Of a stretch of 64,000 nt of DNA, positions 46,492 to 58,494 are shown piece after piece (within the stretch, counting starts at the first letter, position 1; each line of letters opens with the position of its first letter). The position numbers and the translations under genes are program-made. The stretch is from Orthonyx spaldingii (lineage: Eukaryota > Chordata > Aves > Passeriformes > Orthonychidae). Under the pieces are notes generated by a model. The model worked only from the letters and a program-made list of their open reading frames with translations, ran no database searches and was not told where the DNA came from. Where the stretch lies: the NCBI GenBank assembly GCA_013397795.1, contig VZTJ01004775.1:1-64000 (forward strand), read 5' to 3'.

Positions 46492-49400
46492 AGTTTTAAA
46501 AGACAAAACAAAAGAACTCCCTGTAAAAGTAAAAAAAAAAAAAAAACAAAAGCAGGAAAGGTTGAGACTTGGATGTATACTCCAATCAAAATGTGTATCT
46601 GCACATCAGAAATAAAAGTATTGGAACAAAGGTAAAATGTGGCAACAAAGACACTACTTCAGATGAGCAAGCCATGGACTGTAGCAGCTATAGCATTGTC
46701 TGGGAGCTGGTTTTGTGTGTTAGGAATACCTTAATTATCAATTCTACATACAGGTACCTGCAGCTGGTATTTAGCATGTAAGGCTTTGTCCCCCCTGCCC
46801 TTGATTTAAGATTTTAAAATACTTCTTCCACTGATTGAAGGAACTATTCCCTTTGATGGATTATTAATTTGAAAATGCTTAATGTGTGTACAAATCTTTG
46901 CTTTGAACACTTCCTTTTGGTAGTGAGGATGGTCAGAATCTTACTTAAACTGCGTGCAAGCTTTGTACAGAAGGTAAGAATTAAGGTGTTAAATTTTAAA
47001 TAACTTGTATACGGAAAATATTTTTAATTCTGATATGCTCATTAATTATTATATCTATTTGTTGTTTTCAATGCAGTTCCCCATAAACAGGTTGTTGTTC
47101 TTAGCAGTTACAAAATGGTGAAATGATGATTTATATTTCAAAATTATTCTAATTTCATGTTAGGTTTTATTTAGGGCTGCATTTTTCAAATTTGAAGCAC
47201 CTCCCCCATGAAAGTCAGATTGCTTAACTTGTTAATTATATTCTTACTGTTTGGTGGTGGTTCAGCATCACTGAACTGAAACAAATAAGTTTCCATTGAT
47301 TTTTTTTTTTAAAAAAAAAAATTCTTAAAGCATTTGAAAACCTTTTGAATCCAGTATCTAGGTAATGCTGTAATAGATGCATTCCTTTACCTGCTTACTA
47401 TGTATGTAGTCCAGACACCCACAAATAGTTCAACAGACCACAGGAATGACTAAATTTTTAATATAGAAAATCACATAAAAATTCTAACAACTTGGCTGCA
47501 ACTCTTAATCAAAGATCTGCTTTACTAAAAAGTTTAGCCAGAAGTTACCTGCAGCAGTTAATCTCTCTAAAGGTTCCAGGTGGCATATAATTTCATGAAG
47601 AGAGCTGCACAGCTTTGAGAACACAGATTTTGTTAGAGTATCTTCAGGCTGTCTTGGTAACAGCAAATCAAGCAGTCAGATGCACTAAACCTTGTGTAGT
47701 CACTTTTTCACTTGCCTCTTTTATTGTTTGTTTGTTTGGGGTTTTTTTGTGTTCGATTTGTGAAAAGCAACAAAGTTATTCCCCCCTCCTTCCCTTTCTC
47801 ACCTCAGAAGTTGAACAACTTTTCTTCGTGCGTAGGTCATTCTTGCAAACTCTGATTTAGAAATGCAGTTACTTTTGAATGAGGAGAGGGAATGGGCATT
47901 ATACTTCAGAAACTGTTGAGGAAGGAATGTTCATGTGGCTTACCATTTCAAAAAAAATTTTGCATTTTTTTGGGTGCTTGAAAAGATGACTAAAAAAGGA
48001 CACAGCAAAGATAATTTTAACTAAATTAGGGAAGACCATGAGAAGCAGACATGATTTCTGACTTTATTTTTTGCTTGAGAATGAGACATCTGAAACATTA
48101 TTTAACAAAGTCACAAGTGTATTTTAGCAATATGTAACAACTGCTTTAATTTTCATTCTCTGATTTATTTGCCTCCAAGTGCATTTGTAGGCTTGGTAGT
48201 ATGTAGAAAAATCACAGCAAGTTGTAAAGAAGGTTTTATTGCTGTGATTTTATACACCTGTGCTCTCATTGATAATGACTAAAACTGCCTGTAGGCTATG
48301 TCTAGAGCCATATGGTTGTTAGAAAGCCGTCTGCATTCATAAGCTTTATGCAAAGTTAACTGATGATTCTTCTAATTGATTCTTCAGTAATGGAATCATC
48401 ATTTAGAGTGCATTTTTAGCTTGGGGCTTTCAAGGTATCTCAAACTGATTGGTGTTTGCTTTCTTCTGAACAATGCAGATATTTTATTTTTTTACCACTG
48501 TTGACACCTCCGTGTACAACTGCAAGGAAATCAATAATGTACCAACTGATTCCTTCCCTCACCTTTTCCATGTCTGTTACCAGTGAGTCTTAAGTAGTGG
48601 ACTTCAGAAAGATTCCCGTAACGCTGCACAACCAAACCAATAAAAGGAAAAAACATCCCTTTAGCTATAGATTCCTTTTTATACTACTGGAACCCAGTTT
48701 ACTTGTACAACACTTTGTTTTCATACAACTTAGTGATATTTCTCACCCACATACATATACTAGAAGCTGCATAGCCTCTCTATTTATTTTTAAGGGGTAG
48801 CTGAACTTTAAAGGTGATTAAGCTTAGTCTGTTCTGAAGGATGTTAGAAACTTTCTGAACTTGCACAGCTTCTCGCAAGTTAATTGTATGGTGTGCTTTT
48901 CAGATAGGTTTTGTCTTCGAATACAAATATCTGTGAAGTTTTGGGAAAGCCAGTCAAACCATGCACATACCAAACTGTGCTCTTATTGCTACATCAAGTG
49001 TTCCTTTTTTTAAGTCAATAAGCATGTTTAATTTCATTTTATTGTAGCAGCTTGCTGTAAGAATGTAGTTTGCTTAATTTTATTATTGTACTTGAATTTT
49101 TAATCATGGTTTTAACTATATAACTGAACAGACCATTTCACTAGGTTCAAAAGAAACCATTCCTTACAGAGGGCAAGGGATTCCCATGTTCATAAGTGAT
49201 TTTTTTTTTCCCCCTTTAGAAATAGCTTTTTTTTTTTTTCCCAATTTAAATAGTTCAGTATTATGAAAACAGTTAATAGTTTCAAGAGGGCTTATGTTAA
49301 AATTTGCACAGATAATGGAGCACCTTTTTTATGATGGAAAAAAAATGAGGAAGATAACTTCAGAATTATAACCATGATGGCTGATGGAAACTTGCAGAGC

Positions 49401-50910
49401 AATTGGGCAAAATTGAGTCTTGTGCCTTTTCAGTTTGCAGAATACCTGTTTTGCCAGTATGACAGTGATTCCTGAGAGAGTAAATTTCCTGCAGTGCTTC
49501 AATCAGAAAAGCAACTTTTTTCGTGCTGATTCTGTTGGGTTTTAGTGTGTGCAATCATTTGAAACCATCTAAGTGGAAAACAAATTGAAATGTTTTCTTT
49601 TAAGGAGATAATAGAGAATTTAGTCACATAAGGAACTTTATTGGACTATTTAATTAAAATGTTTTTATTCCCCCTCAGTTGCTGATTAGCAACAAGATTT
49701 CTTTGAGACTTCCTACTCCTTGTTCCTGCATTGTACTCACAACTTGCATTTAAACATCATTCAGTTTCCTAAACACTATTTAAAGTGATAATTGTGGTCC
49801 GAGTTTATTTCCAGGATTGATACGTGATTCCAAAGCACATTTTCTAGAAGAGAGCAAAAAACATGTTGTGTCATGTAACTGATTTTTTTTTAAATAAATG
49901 TTTTCTTATCTTTCTGCTGCACAATTAGGAGTGTTAAAGTAAACTTCATTGAGTCTGTGAAAATAATTTCACCACTTGCCAGTTAGCAGTAATTATGTCA
50001 CCACATAACACTACCAGAGTAAAGTTTCTTAATTTCAGTGAAGGAGTTAGAGACCTTGTTAACTAAAGCTCATATTGATTTAATCTCTTCAATTTGTAAA
50101 AGCTCCGTTAAAAAAAATAATAAAGCCCCCCAAAATTTCCCTCAAAGCAAAGGCTTCCTAGTGTAATGCAATAAGATGTCCAGGAAGTGAACAGTGGTTT
50201 TAGGGCAACGCACACTGGATTGATGCTGGGCTGCCTTACACAGCACTGTGGGGTTTATTGTGTGCCATTCCACACCACCCATGCACCCCCATCTGAGATG
50301 AGAGTTCTTCTCAAACTTTGAGATTAGTGACTATACAAGATGAAGAAACTTGCATATTGTTCTGTATTGGTGTCTGGCATTTAAAGTCTCGTTTTCCCAT
50401 TGCTGTGATTGGTTGGGAAATGTGTAAAAACCAGTACATTGGTTTCCATGTCGTCTACTTTTTTCAGGCAGTTCATGCAGTGTGTTTTTTAATTATTATT
50501 TGGTGGATTAGATGTTGTGGAACAAAAGGAGCTTTTTGAAACAGGAAAAACTACCTTGGGTTAGCTATATGTACAGTCATCCAATGAGACATGTTCCAGA
50601 GTGCATAGGGTACCAATAGATTATGGAGTGGGGGACTATCCTTTTTTGCTGTTCTGAGCTACTATTGTCAACTGCTGTTGTACATATACTGTTATGTGTA
50701 AGGGGGTAAATATATTTATTATGTTTGTAAAATTCATTCTGTACAATTGCAGATCAAGGTTGCTCCTCTGTGATATACAGGATATTATGTTTCAAAGGCC
50801 ATGCTTGGAATACAATTAGAGAACTTAGTATTTTGATGTACTAAGACCTATTTTAAGTTTAATATTTTGCCTTTGCAAAAACTTTAATTAAAGATGTTAT
50901 TTAAAAATGT
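46492..50910 (+). other. GTF2A1: GTF2A1 3' UTR
   Basis: About 4.4 kb of AT-rich sequence with long T and A runs (A16 at 46531-46546) and no splice-bounded coding exon. A Pumilio-type element TGTACATA lies at 50679-50686. The likely distal poly(A) signal is ATTAAA at 50887-50892, followed by U/GU-rich DNA. GTF2A1 is known for a long 3' UTR in other vertebrates. Shorter forms ending at internal signals, such as AATAAA near 49894-49899, are possible. Confidence 0.7.
50887..50892 (+). terminator. GTF2A1: Probable distal polyadenylation signal (ATTAAA) of GTF2A1
   Basis: ATTAAA is followed within 20-40 bases by T- and GT-rich sequence. The character of the DNA changes soon after, and the CR1 copy begins 300 bp on. 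The variant signal is weaker than AATAAA, so the end is inferred. Confidence 0.5.
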
Positions 50911-51194
50911 TTGCCATTTCATTTACTATCTTGCATGTGCATTTGTTTCATATATGAGGCTTATTACTAATCCATAATAATGTTGAAGATAATTTATTTT
51001 CATCACATGCAGGTAATTTCACTGTCACTTACTTGTTGAGTTTGCCTTGCAGACTTTCCGTTTAGTATCATCACAATGTTATAAAAAAATTCACAGTTTA
51101 ATCTTGAGGCCAGACTTGCGTGTTTGTTCAAGGATTTCTCTCTGTGGTAACCTAAGGGCTTAGGTGTTGAGACAAGATTGGTTGAACAACTTGG

Positions 51195-51777
51195 TTATTA
51201 GGGCCAATGGTATCCTGAGGTGCATTGGGAACAGCGGCCAGTGGGTTGAGGGAGGTGATCCTCCCCCTCTACTCAGCCGTGATGAGGCTACATCTGGAGT
51301 GCTGTGTCCAGTTCTGCGCTCCTCAGTACAAGAGAGACAAGGAGCTACTGGAGAGGGTCTGGCAAAGGGCCACAAAGATGACCAAGGGATTGGAGTATCT
51401 CTCTCAGGAGAGACTGAGAGAGCTGGGCCTGTTTAGTTTGGAGAAGACTGAGAGAGGATCTCATTAATGCATATAAATATTTCAAACATGGATGTCAAGA
51501 CAATGGTGCTCTTTTCGGTGATGCCCAGCAACAGGGAAAGGAGCAATGGCCAAACACAAGTTCCACCTTAACATGAGGAAGAACTTAACTTCTCTACAAT
51601 GAGTGTGGCAGAGCACTGGCACAGGCTGTCCAGGGAAGCTGTGGAGTCTCCCTGTCTGGAGAGATTCAGAACCCACCTGGATGAGTTCCTGTGTAACTGC
51701 TGTGGGTGACCCTGCCTTGGCAGGGGGTTGGATTAGATGATTTCCAGAGGTCCCTTGCAACCCTAACGATTCTGTAG
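51195..51777 (+). mobile_element. CR1 LINE 3' region, forward, nearly complete tail
   Basis: Begins 'agggccaatggtatcctgag' and includes 'ctccccctctactcagccgt', 'cagttctgcgctcctcagta', 'agatgaccaagggattggag', 'cttaacatgaggaagaactt', 'cacaggctgtccagggaagc' and the canonical end 'gggttggattagatgatttc ... ggtcccttgcaaccctaacg attctgtag'. About 580 bp. The reverse-transcriptase frame is interrupted by stops and indels, so it is inactive. It is inserted between GTF2A1 and TSHR. Confidence 0.92.
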
Positions 51778-54700
51778 CTGTTTGTGGCATCTTGATGTTA
51801 GTCCTGTATGTGGAAATGCAAGAAAATATCATGAAGTAAAATGCAGAGTTCTTGGATGATAATTGGCTGATCAATAAGGTTTTGTCTTCATCGATTAATC
51901 TAATCTGACAGAATTGCTTTCTGGCATAAGCAGGTGACATCTTTTTAGTTACTTTCTGTCTAAAAGCAGGACGTTGAGATATGACTTGATTTATTTTTAA
52001 ATCTAAATCTTGAACTTGAAACTAAAATAATTAGAAAATAAAGTGCAGGCTATAATGCCTGTATGGGGGGGTTGTATTTTGAAATGTGATTTTGAAGTAA
52101 TTTTTTATCTACAGTGGTGTCTATGTATAGCAAACCAAGACTCATGAAGAGTGGTGTGTTTAGATTTGTTCTTTTCCCTAGTATTCCCAGGTGGATTCCC
52201 TCCTCCCCCCTGGCCGCTTCATACTCCTCTTTGCTCTCCAGTCCTCAACACTTAAGCAAATCTAAACAAAAAATACAATACTGCTTTTTCCATAAAATTT
52301 GCCTTGCTTGAAAAGGAGTTGGAGTTGATTCTGGATAAATAACTACTAAAAAATCCAGTGTTGTTCCAAAAGAGATCATTGCCGTTGTAGCTTGCATACC
52401 ACTTAAACAAACGGGTCAGAAAAATGGCCTGTTGTTTTGGCCAAAGGGTTTTCAAAAGGACCCTGACAAAAGGGGTAGTTAAAGTGGAATGCTGACAAGT
52501 TAGTAGCAAATTTAAGTTAAAACACAAAAAAAGCTTAATTTCATTCCTGTGACAAAAGATGAGAATGTTATAGTTGAATGTTAATTGTGCTCTACTGTCT
52601 GTGGCTGAGCAAAGTATTTCAAGGGGTTTTTTTTCTTGTAAAATCAGGTATATTTAAAAATGCATAATCTTCTTATCTGATTTTTATATGACTTGATTAT
52701 TGTCATTGCAGAGGTGTGAGAGGATAAAAATCGTGGCATATTAGTATAGCTTTCAGCATATCCCCATTTATTTTCAACTCTACATTATTCCCTACAACTT
52801 GTCTTAAACTGTATCAGCTTTTGAGTATGTGTTTTGTTTTTTCTAATGCAGGCTTTTGTTTGTAAAATACTCTTTTAAAGACTTGCCCCTTGTTTACAGA
52901 GCAGATTTCAGCACTCTTTACCACTGATTGGATTATGCCAAAATCTAATCCTTTCAGAGGTAAGGACATCTGTAGTACAGTCAGATGAACTGCAGTTGCA
53001 CTACGTGTGACCTTTGGTGTGGATATATAACATTCAGAAAATTTGGTTTAGGACAATCTTTTTCTTTAGAGTGAAGACTTTCCCAATTATTTTTGTGTGA
53101 AATGCCTATGCAATTACACCTTTTTGCATAGTATAAATGTATATGCCCTTGTGTGACCTGAAACAGGGTTATCTGAAATAGATAATATGGAGAGAGAATA
53201 AATTAAAATAGTGCTTTACATTACAAATTATACTGAGTTGCCCGTTCACTTCCATAGGTCAAAAACTGTCCTCTCAAGATGGATACTCATGAACTGCTAT
53301 TTTAATATGCTTTTTAATGATAACTACTTAAAAATACATCTAATTTTTGTTTTCCTTTTTAGATCAGTTTGGTAAATAAAAATTTACTGAAATGGAAAAC
53401 ATGGGGTTTAATTTGGATAAGTATATTTCAGCAGCAAATCCAAACCAAGGACTCATTAAATTGTAAAAATAATAAATAATCTTGTAACAGAATGTTACGT
53501 GTGGATGTGTGATTCTGTCAAGGTAGAAGTGCTTTTCCTTTGCTAGAGGAACCAAATGAAGGAGAACTGTGTTGTGGAAAAATCCCTCTAAATGTCTGGA
53601 ACGGAAGATGTAGTTGGAATCCCAAGAGAGTCAGGATGCTGCTTACAAGTACTGGAGCTTGCTGGATTTAATGTCAAGGTAAAGAACAGCCCTTCCTTGC
53701 TTGTGATGGGGAAAACCATTTTGACCAGCAAAATAAGGAAGGCAGTCCTTTCTGCTAAGGCTCTTGGCTGCCTGACTTTTCTGATTTCTCCTAGGAATCC
53801 TGCTGTGAGGTCCCTGCGGATAGGGCTCCTCATGTGTCCCACTGCACCAGCGTCTGAGTGTTTGATACAGACCTTTCCCCTCAGAGGAACAACTGGCTGA
53901 CTCTAGGTGGCCTGTCTGGTTCCAGCAGGTAATGTATTCTGGGAAGCAGTGTTGTGGGAAGTACAGTATTTCTAAAAAAGGAATTGCAGAATTCACATGG
54001 TGGGAATACTGCTTGTAGGGTTTGTTTTGGCACAGATTGCCTTTTGTTTCAGAAAATTCAAATTGTTGCAGGATGGAAGCCCTTTCCTCCTGAGCTCACC
54101 TTGTTCGTGCTTTTAACGAAGAAAAAGCTTTAGTGCTGGGAATAATATTTCTGACGTCCTGGGTGTTGTGGGCTGAATTTGTCTGATTTTAGTAAGTAAT
54201 TTTAGTCTTAAAACGTTAAAGCAGCATCTAGTGCAATTCCTTGTATGTTTAAAACGGCAGACGGCTTTCTAAGTGTGGTGATGATACTGGTGTTAAAAAT
54301 CAGGTCGGTAAAGGTGAAGTATGTTCACAGCACAGACGTTTTTGCATGTATCACTTAAGTTGGTTTTGGGAGGGGGCAGAGAGAAAGTGGAGCAGTTCTT
54401 AAATTTGGCAGATCAAATTGCTGTTAATCTTTATTCAGAGTATATTTTAATGTTCATTTTCTGCCCTGAATGATTTTCATGTCCTTAAACAGCTTTGCTA
54501 TTTCTCCCTGAGATTCCTGTGTTGCCGTGTAGTCTAAATCACTTTAGATAGTAGGTGGGAAACGTAAAGTAATTCTTCAAATGGAGTGTGGGGTTTTGCC
54601 ATAGCAGAGAAAGTAGATGTAAAGAGAAACTGCAAGGAGGAAACAGAGTACAGAGGAAAAGGTAAAATAATGCAGCCAGTCTTTAAAAAAACAAAAATCA

Positions 54701-57375
54701 AGGAGAGATTGCAAGTATACTTTCTTGTCAAAGGATATGTATGAAACAAAAAACTCCTTTTTTTTTTTTTCTTCTGGACTTTTCATGGGGAAAGTGTATG
54801 TGCCATTGTGTCCCACACTCTCCTTGCTGCTTTCGAATGAAAATACTGATCCTGCTGCTTTATACTGACCGTTGCAGGGTTTAGTTGGAAATCTGTAGCT
54901 GGCTAAAAAGGAAAACACCTGTTGTTTCCACAGCTCCCTCTAGGCAGCAGCAGTAGTCCACATATAATGTAGGGAATTCTTACTACAGGCAAACTGAAAC
55001 CAGCACAAATACAGCCTTGGTGCTGCTTAGTATTTCAGTGCTATCCTGAACATGTCAGCAGGAAGCCATGGGGAAGATGGACATTCAGATAACACCTCAG
55101 AGCTTGCAGTGAGGAGGTTTTTGTTAAAACTTACGTTACTGCTCAGCTTTAATTTGTTCCAGCTTTGTCTTCATAAAAGACATGAGTACTGTATTTTCTC
55201 TTCACTTTTCAAAGAAAAGCCACTGTCATTTCAGCTAAAACTGTAAGACAACCAGCATGGGCTTGGCAGTGCAGCCAGTTATCAGTCTCAGTGTTTGAAA
55301 CAGAGGCTCTTTCTGACAGCAAAGTAGGTCTTATAAAAAATGTAGGTACTTAAAAGTATCACAATATATATGAGTAACAATCCAACAATTTCAGTCATTT
55401 TCTAATGACTGTTTATGAGCTCTTAGATGCAGGTTGTTAATGAAGTTGATATTCACAACAGATTTCATTCCTTAAGAGAGAAGAAATATAAAGAACCCAA
55501 AGGAGACTCCTCATCACAGCTGCATATTGAATAGCTGAGAACCAAAATGATGTGTTCCTTCTCCTTTAACTCATTAGCAAAGCTTCACAGGTTTCAGTGG
55601 AACTGTACAGGTGTGCAACAGTAAGGATATGACTTGAGATGGCCACAAGTACAAGCCCTGGCATTGCTTATTATCAGGATGGCACAGAGAAGGGGTAAGA
55701 GTTAAGTTGACTATACTAATCCCACAGAAGTTAAACTCTTGAAAGGCGTAAGTTCAGGATAGCCACAATGAGGTCCAAGTCCCATTGTACAGATCATGAG
55801 ACTTTGCCACATTTTGGAATAGTTACCCAATATTTTCAGGATGGAAAGTAAGGCCAGGCAGTAACAAAACTACACAGGATTGGTATCCTGTCTAAACTGA
55901 GAACTTAGACATTTGGGATACTGTGGAAATTCATACCAATGTGTGGACATGGGGATAGACAAGGGGGCAGGTTTGGGATGGGAATAGGAAGTTAGAGCTG
56001 ATGGGTTCTGATTAAATACTCTTGTGTATTGACCTCATAGAGCCTTCATTTGTTTACTTTCACATCATGATTTCCAGTCACACAAAAATAAGTCCAGTCA
56101 TATGGAAGTGACTAAACAGATGAAAAGTATTCCAGCTTTATAGAGATGTGTTATTGGCCATGTGTGAATTCTAGGTTGACAATGCTGTCAGAATCTCCCG
56201 GTGTGCGTCACTAAGACCTCTTAACCATCTTCTGTTCCAGGGCATGATGATGGCCCTTCAACATCTTGTGCCTTAGTCCACGAAGCCTACATGTAAGTGC
56301 AGTATAACATTTTCAGAATCCCTACAAAGGAGGAGGAGAGTGCATAACAGAAAGGCATAATATCTAATTTTGTGCCTCACTGTCCAGTTTTAACAGCAAC
56401 CCAGAAACCATTTGATATGGAGTTGTTTTAGAGTGCAGATGTCTGGCATCTGTTAGAAAAACAATACAGATTATGCTGCTATTATTCATCAGCCTGCCCA
56501 AACAACCTGGGAGGGAGAATTTGGTTAATTTTAATACATAAGCATAGGGCTTCTGCTGCTTCTCTTTCTAAGGAGTTTTTTGGTACAGGTTTTCCAAAGA
56601 CTGTGCTGTGAGCATTAATAGTTTATTTATCCCACAAAGGATAAATTCCTTTCCCAAGAAAGGAAGCAAGAGGGCATTTCATTTATGTTAATAAACCAAA
56701 AAGCTATGGTAGTTTAATGTGAAATTTATCTTTGCTTGTGCCATTTTCAGAATCCAAATACCAATAGCAGGGCAGGGTGTGCTTTACTTTGACTATAGCT
56801 GACCTGTTGCAGATTATGTCATCTAGAACCAATACCTACCCTATAAGAAACCCCCACATCTCTCTGTAGGAGAGAGAGGAGACTACCAAATGTCACCTAA
56901 AGCCATTAAATTGCTCAGAGAAAGTTCCAAGTGTTCATAACTAAGGCTCCAGCTCAACTTTACAGCTTTTTTTCTACAATGTCCAAGAGTGAAGAAATCT
57001 TCCACAGTGTGGTACTGCCACATAATGCAGATAAAGTCACAGCAATTTATGTAGAGAAAATAATGACATTATCTGCCTCCCTGGAACAGGATTTTCTGTC
57101 CTCCAGTCTGAAATCTCAGAGCCCGCTGAGGTTCCAAAGAATGGTAACATTGTCTTTTCCTATTTCTGTGCAGGGTTCTAGGAGAAGGTGGTTGCTCTCC
57201 GCCCTCATGTGAAAGCACTTGAGCCATGAGGGGTCAATCCATTGAGGCAGTGCTGTGAACAGGGAATATGTTCTTCACTCAGCTGGATTTTTTTACCTAC
57301 CTGAGTTCTGAGGTCAGACCTACTGAAGGAAGATGCAATTGAAGCTGTCTTTGCAGTCTGAATAGGGAACTGCTT
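51778..57375. other. Intergenic between convergent GTF2A1 and TSHR, no recognisable gene
   Basis: AT-rich with short frames only. The overlapping frames at 53588-53996 on both strands have no family resemblance. No RNA gene or intact mobile element seen. Confidence 0.55.
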
Positions 57376-57545
57376 GAACGTAAGAAAAGTGGCTGCCTTG
57401 GAACAGACCAGAAGTCCGCCTGTGCCAGAATCCTGTGGTAGCTGCTAACAGTATGTGGTGAGTGAACAGTAAGAGAATAGCCAAGTACATGTGATACACT
57501 CCCCAAGTACTGCCTCTCTTCTGCCATGTAGTTGCAGTCCGGAAG
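57376..57545 (+). repeat. Old amniote interspersed repeat (family not named)
   Basis: The pattern 'gaacgtaagaaaagtggctg', 'ccttggaacagaccagaagt', 'ccgcctgtgccagaatcctg' follows a repeat common in turtles and crocodilians whose start is 'gaacataagaatggccatac tgggtcagacc' and later '...ccagtatcctgtct'. The later part ('gagtgaacagtaagagaata ... gtgatacactcccc') also fits. I recognise the pattern but not its family name. Confidence 0.5.
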
Positions 57546-58494
57546 CATCCCCAGTCAGACAGATTTTGTGGGTTTAGTGTCTTCCCTCAGCTTTCTCTTC
57601 TGTGAATTTTCAGTCTCTCCATAAACCCGTGTAAACTTTATTACTCACACCAACCTTTGACAAGAAGTTCAGTAAGTCAGCTGCTACTCCTGACTTCATC
57701 AAGCTGTGCTTTCCCTGCACCCTAAAGCTTCATGTAGTGGGAAGCACCATTACAGAGAGTGGCAAGGTCTACAGATGCTGAATTCAACTGTGTTTTTTGG
57801 GACAGGGAAGGTATGTGAAGAACTAACTGATGTTTGTTTGCATTGACAGTTTGCAGTAGTGGCAGTTGTCCCTCAGCTGTTTTGTTTGGGTTTTTTCAGG
57901 TCATGCAAGGATCCATATAGCAGAGATAACTCTCCCCAATAAGAACTACTGAACATAAAATTTGGCAGCATAATTTTTTCATAAATACAGAGCAAAGGGG
58001 AAGTCCCTGAGGGAAGACCTAGTGGAAGGGAGGGATATTGTTTCAGGTTGCATTTGGGAAGATAGGTTTAGTTATTCTGAGAATTCCTGCAGTGAGTCTC
58101 TCCACCACACAAACTTCATAGTGTGAAGTGTTTTCTCATGAACTATTTAATCCTTAGTCAGTGCAGCTGACCATACACATTATGTTTACAGAGGAGAATG
58201 AATAGATCAGCTTCCAGATTTCTTGGGTGTAATGAATGATGGTTTTGGAATCCCAGAGCTCAGCACTACTACTGCTGTTCCTTTCTATCCCTACTGCACT
58301 GTCTGAGATGGCCAGTTAGGACATCCCTCTCACAGCTAGTGATGGAGCTAAAAAGCCCAAACCTGCATTAGACAGTGTCTCATGGGGGAGGTCAGCCAAG
58401 GAGAACAATGAAGTTAAATGCAAGAGAAATAGTATTAACTTCTTTTTATAGGAAAAATATTTTTAAATTTCCCAGAAAAACTTGTTGAGCCTCT
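57546..58494. other. Intergenic, downstream of TSHR
   Basis: No gene recognised. Unique-looking sequence between the old repeat and the candidate TSHR polyadenylation site. Confidence 0.45.

Noticed and set aside
53588..53996. Overlapping frames on both strands near 53.6-54.0 kb as a possible gene
   Set aside because: No splice sites in a consistent order and no similarity to a known family.
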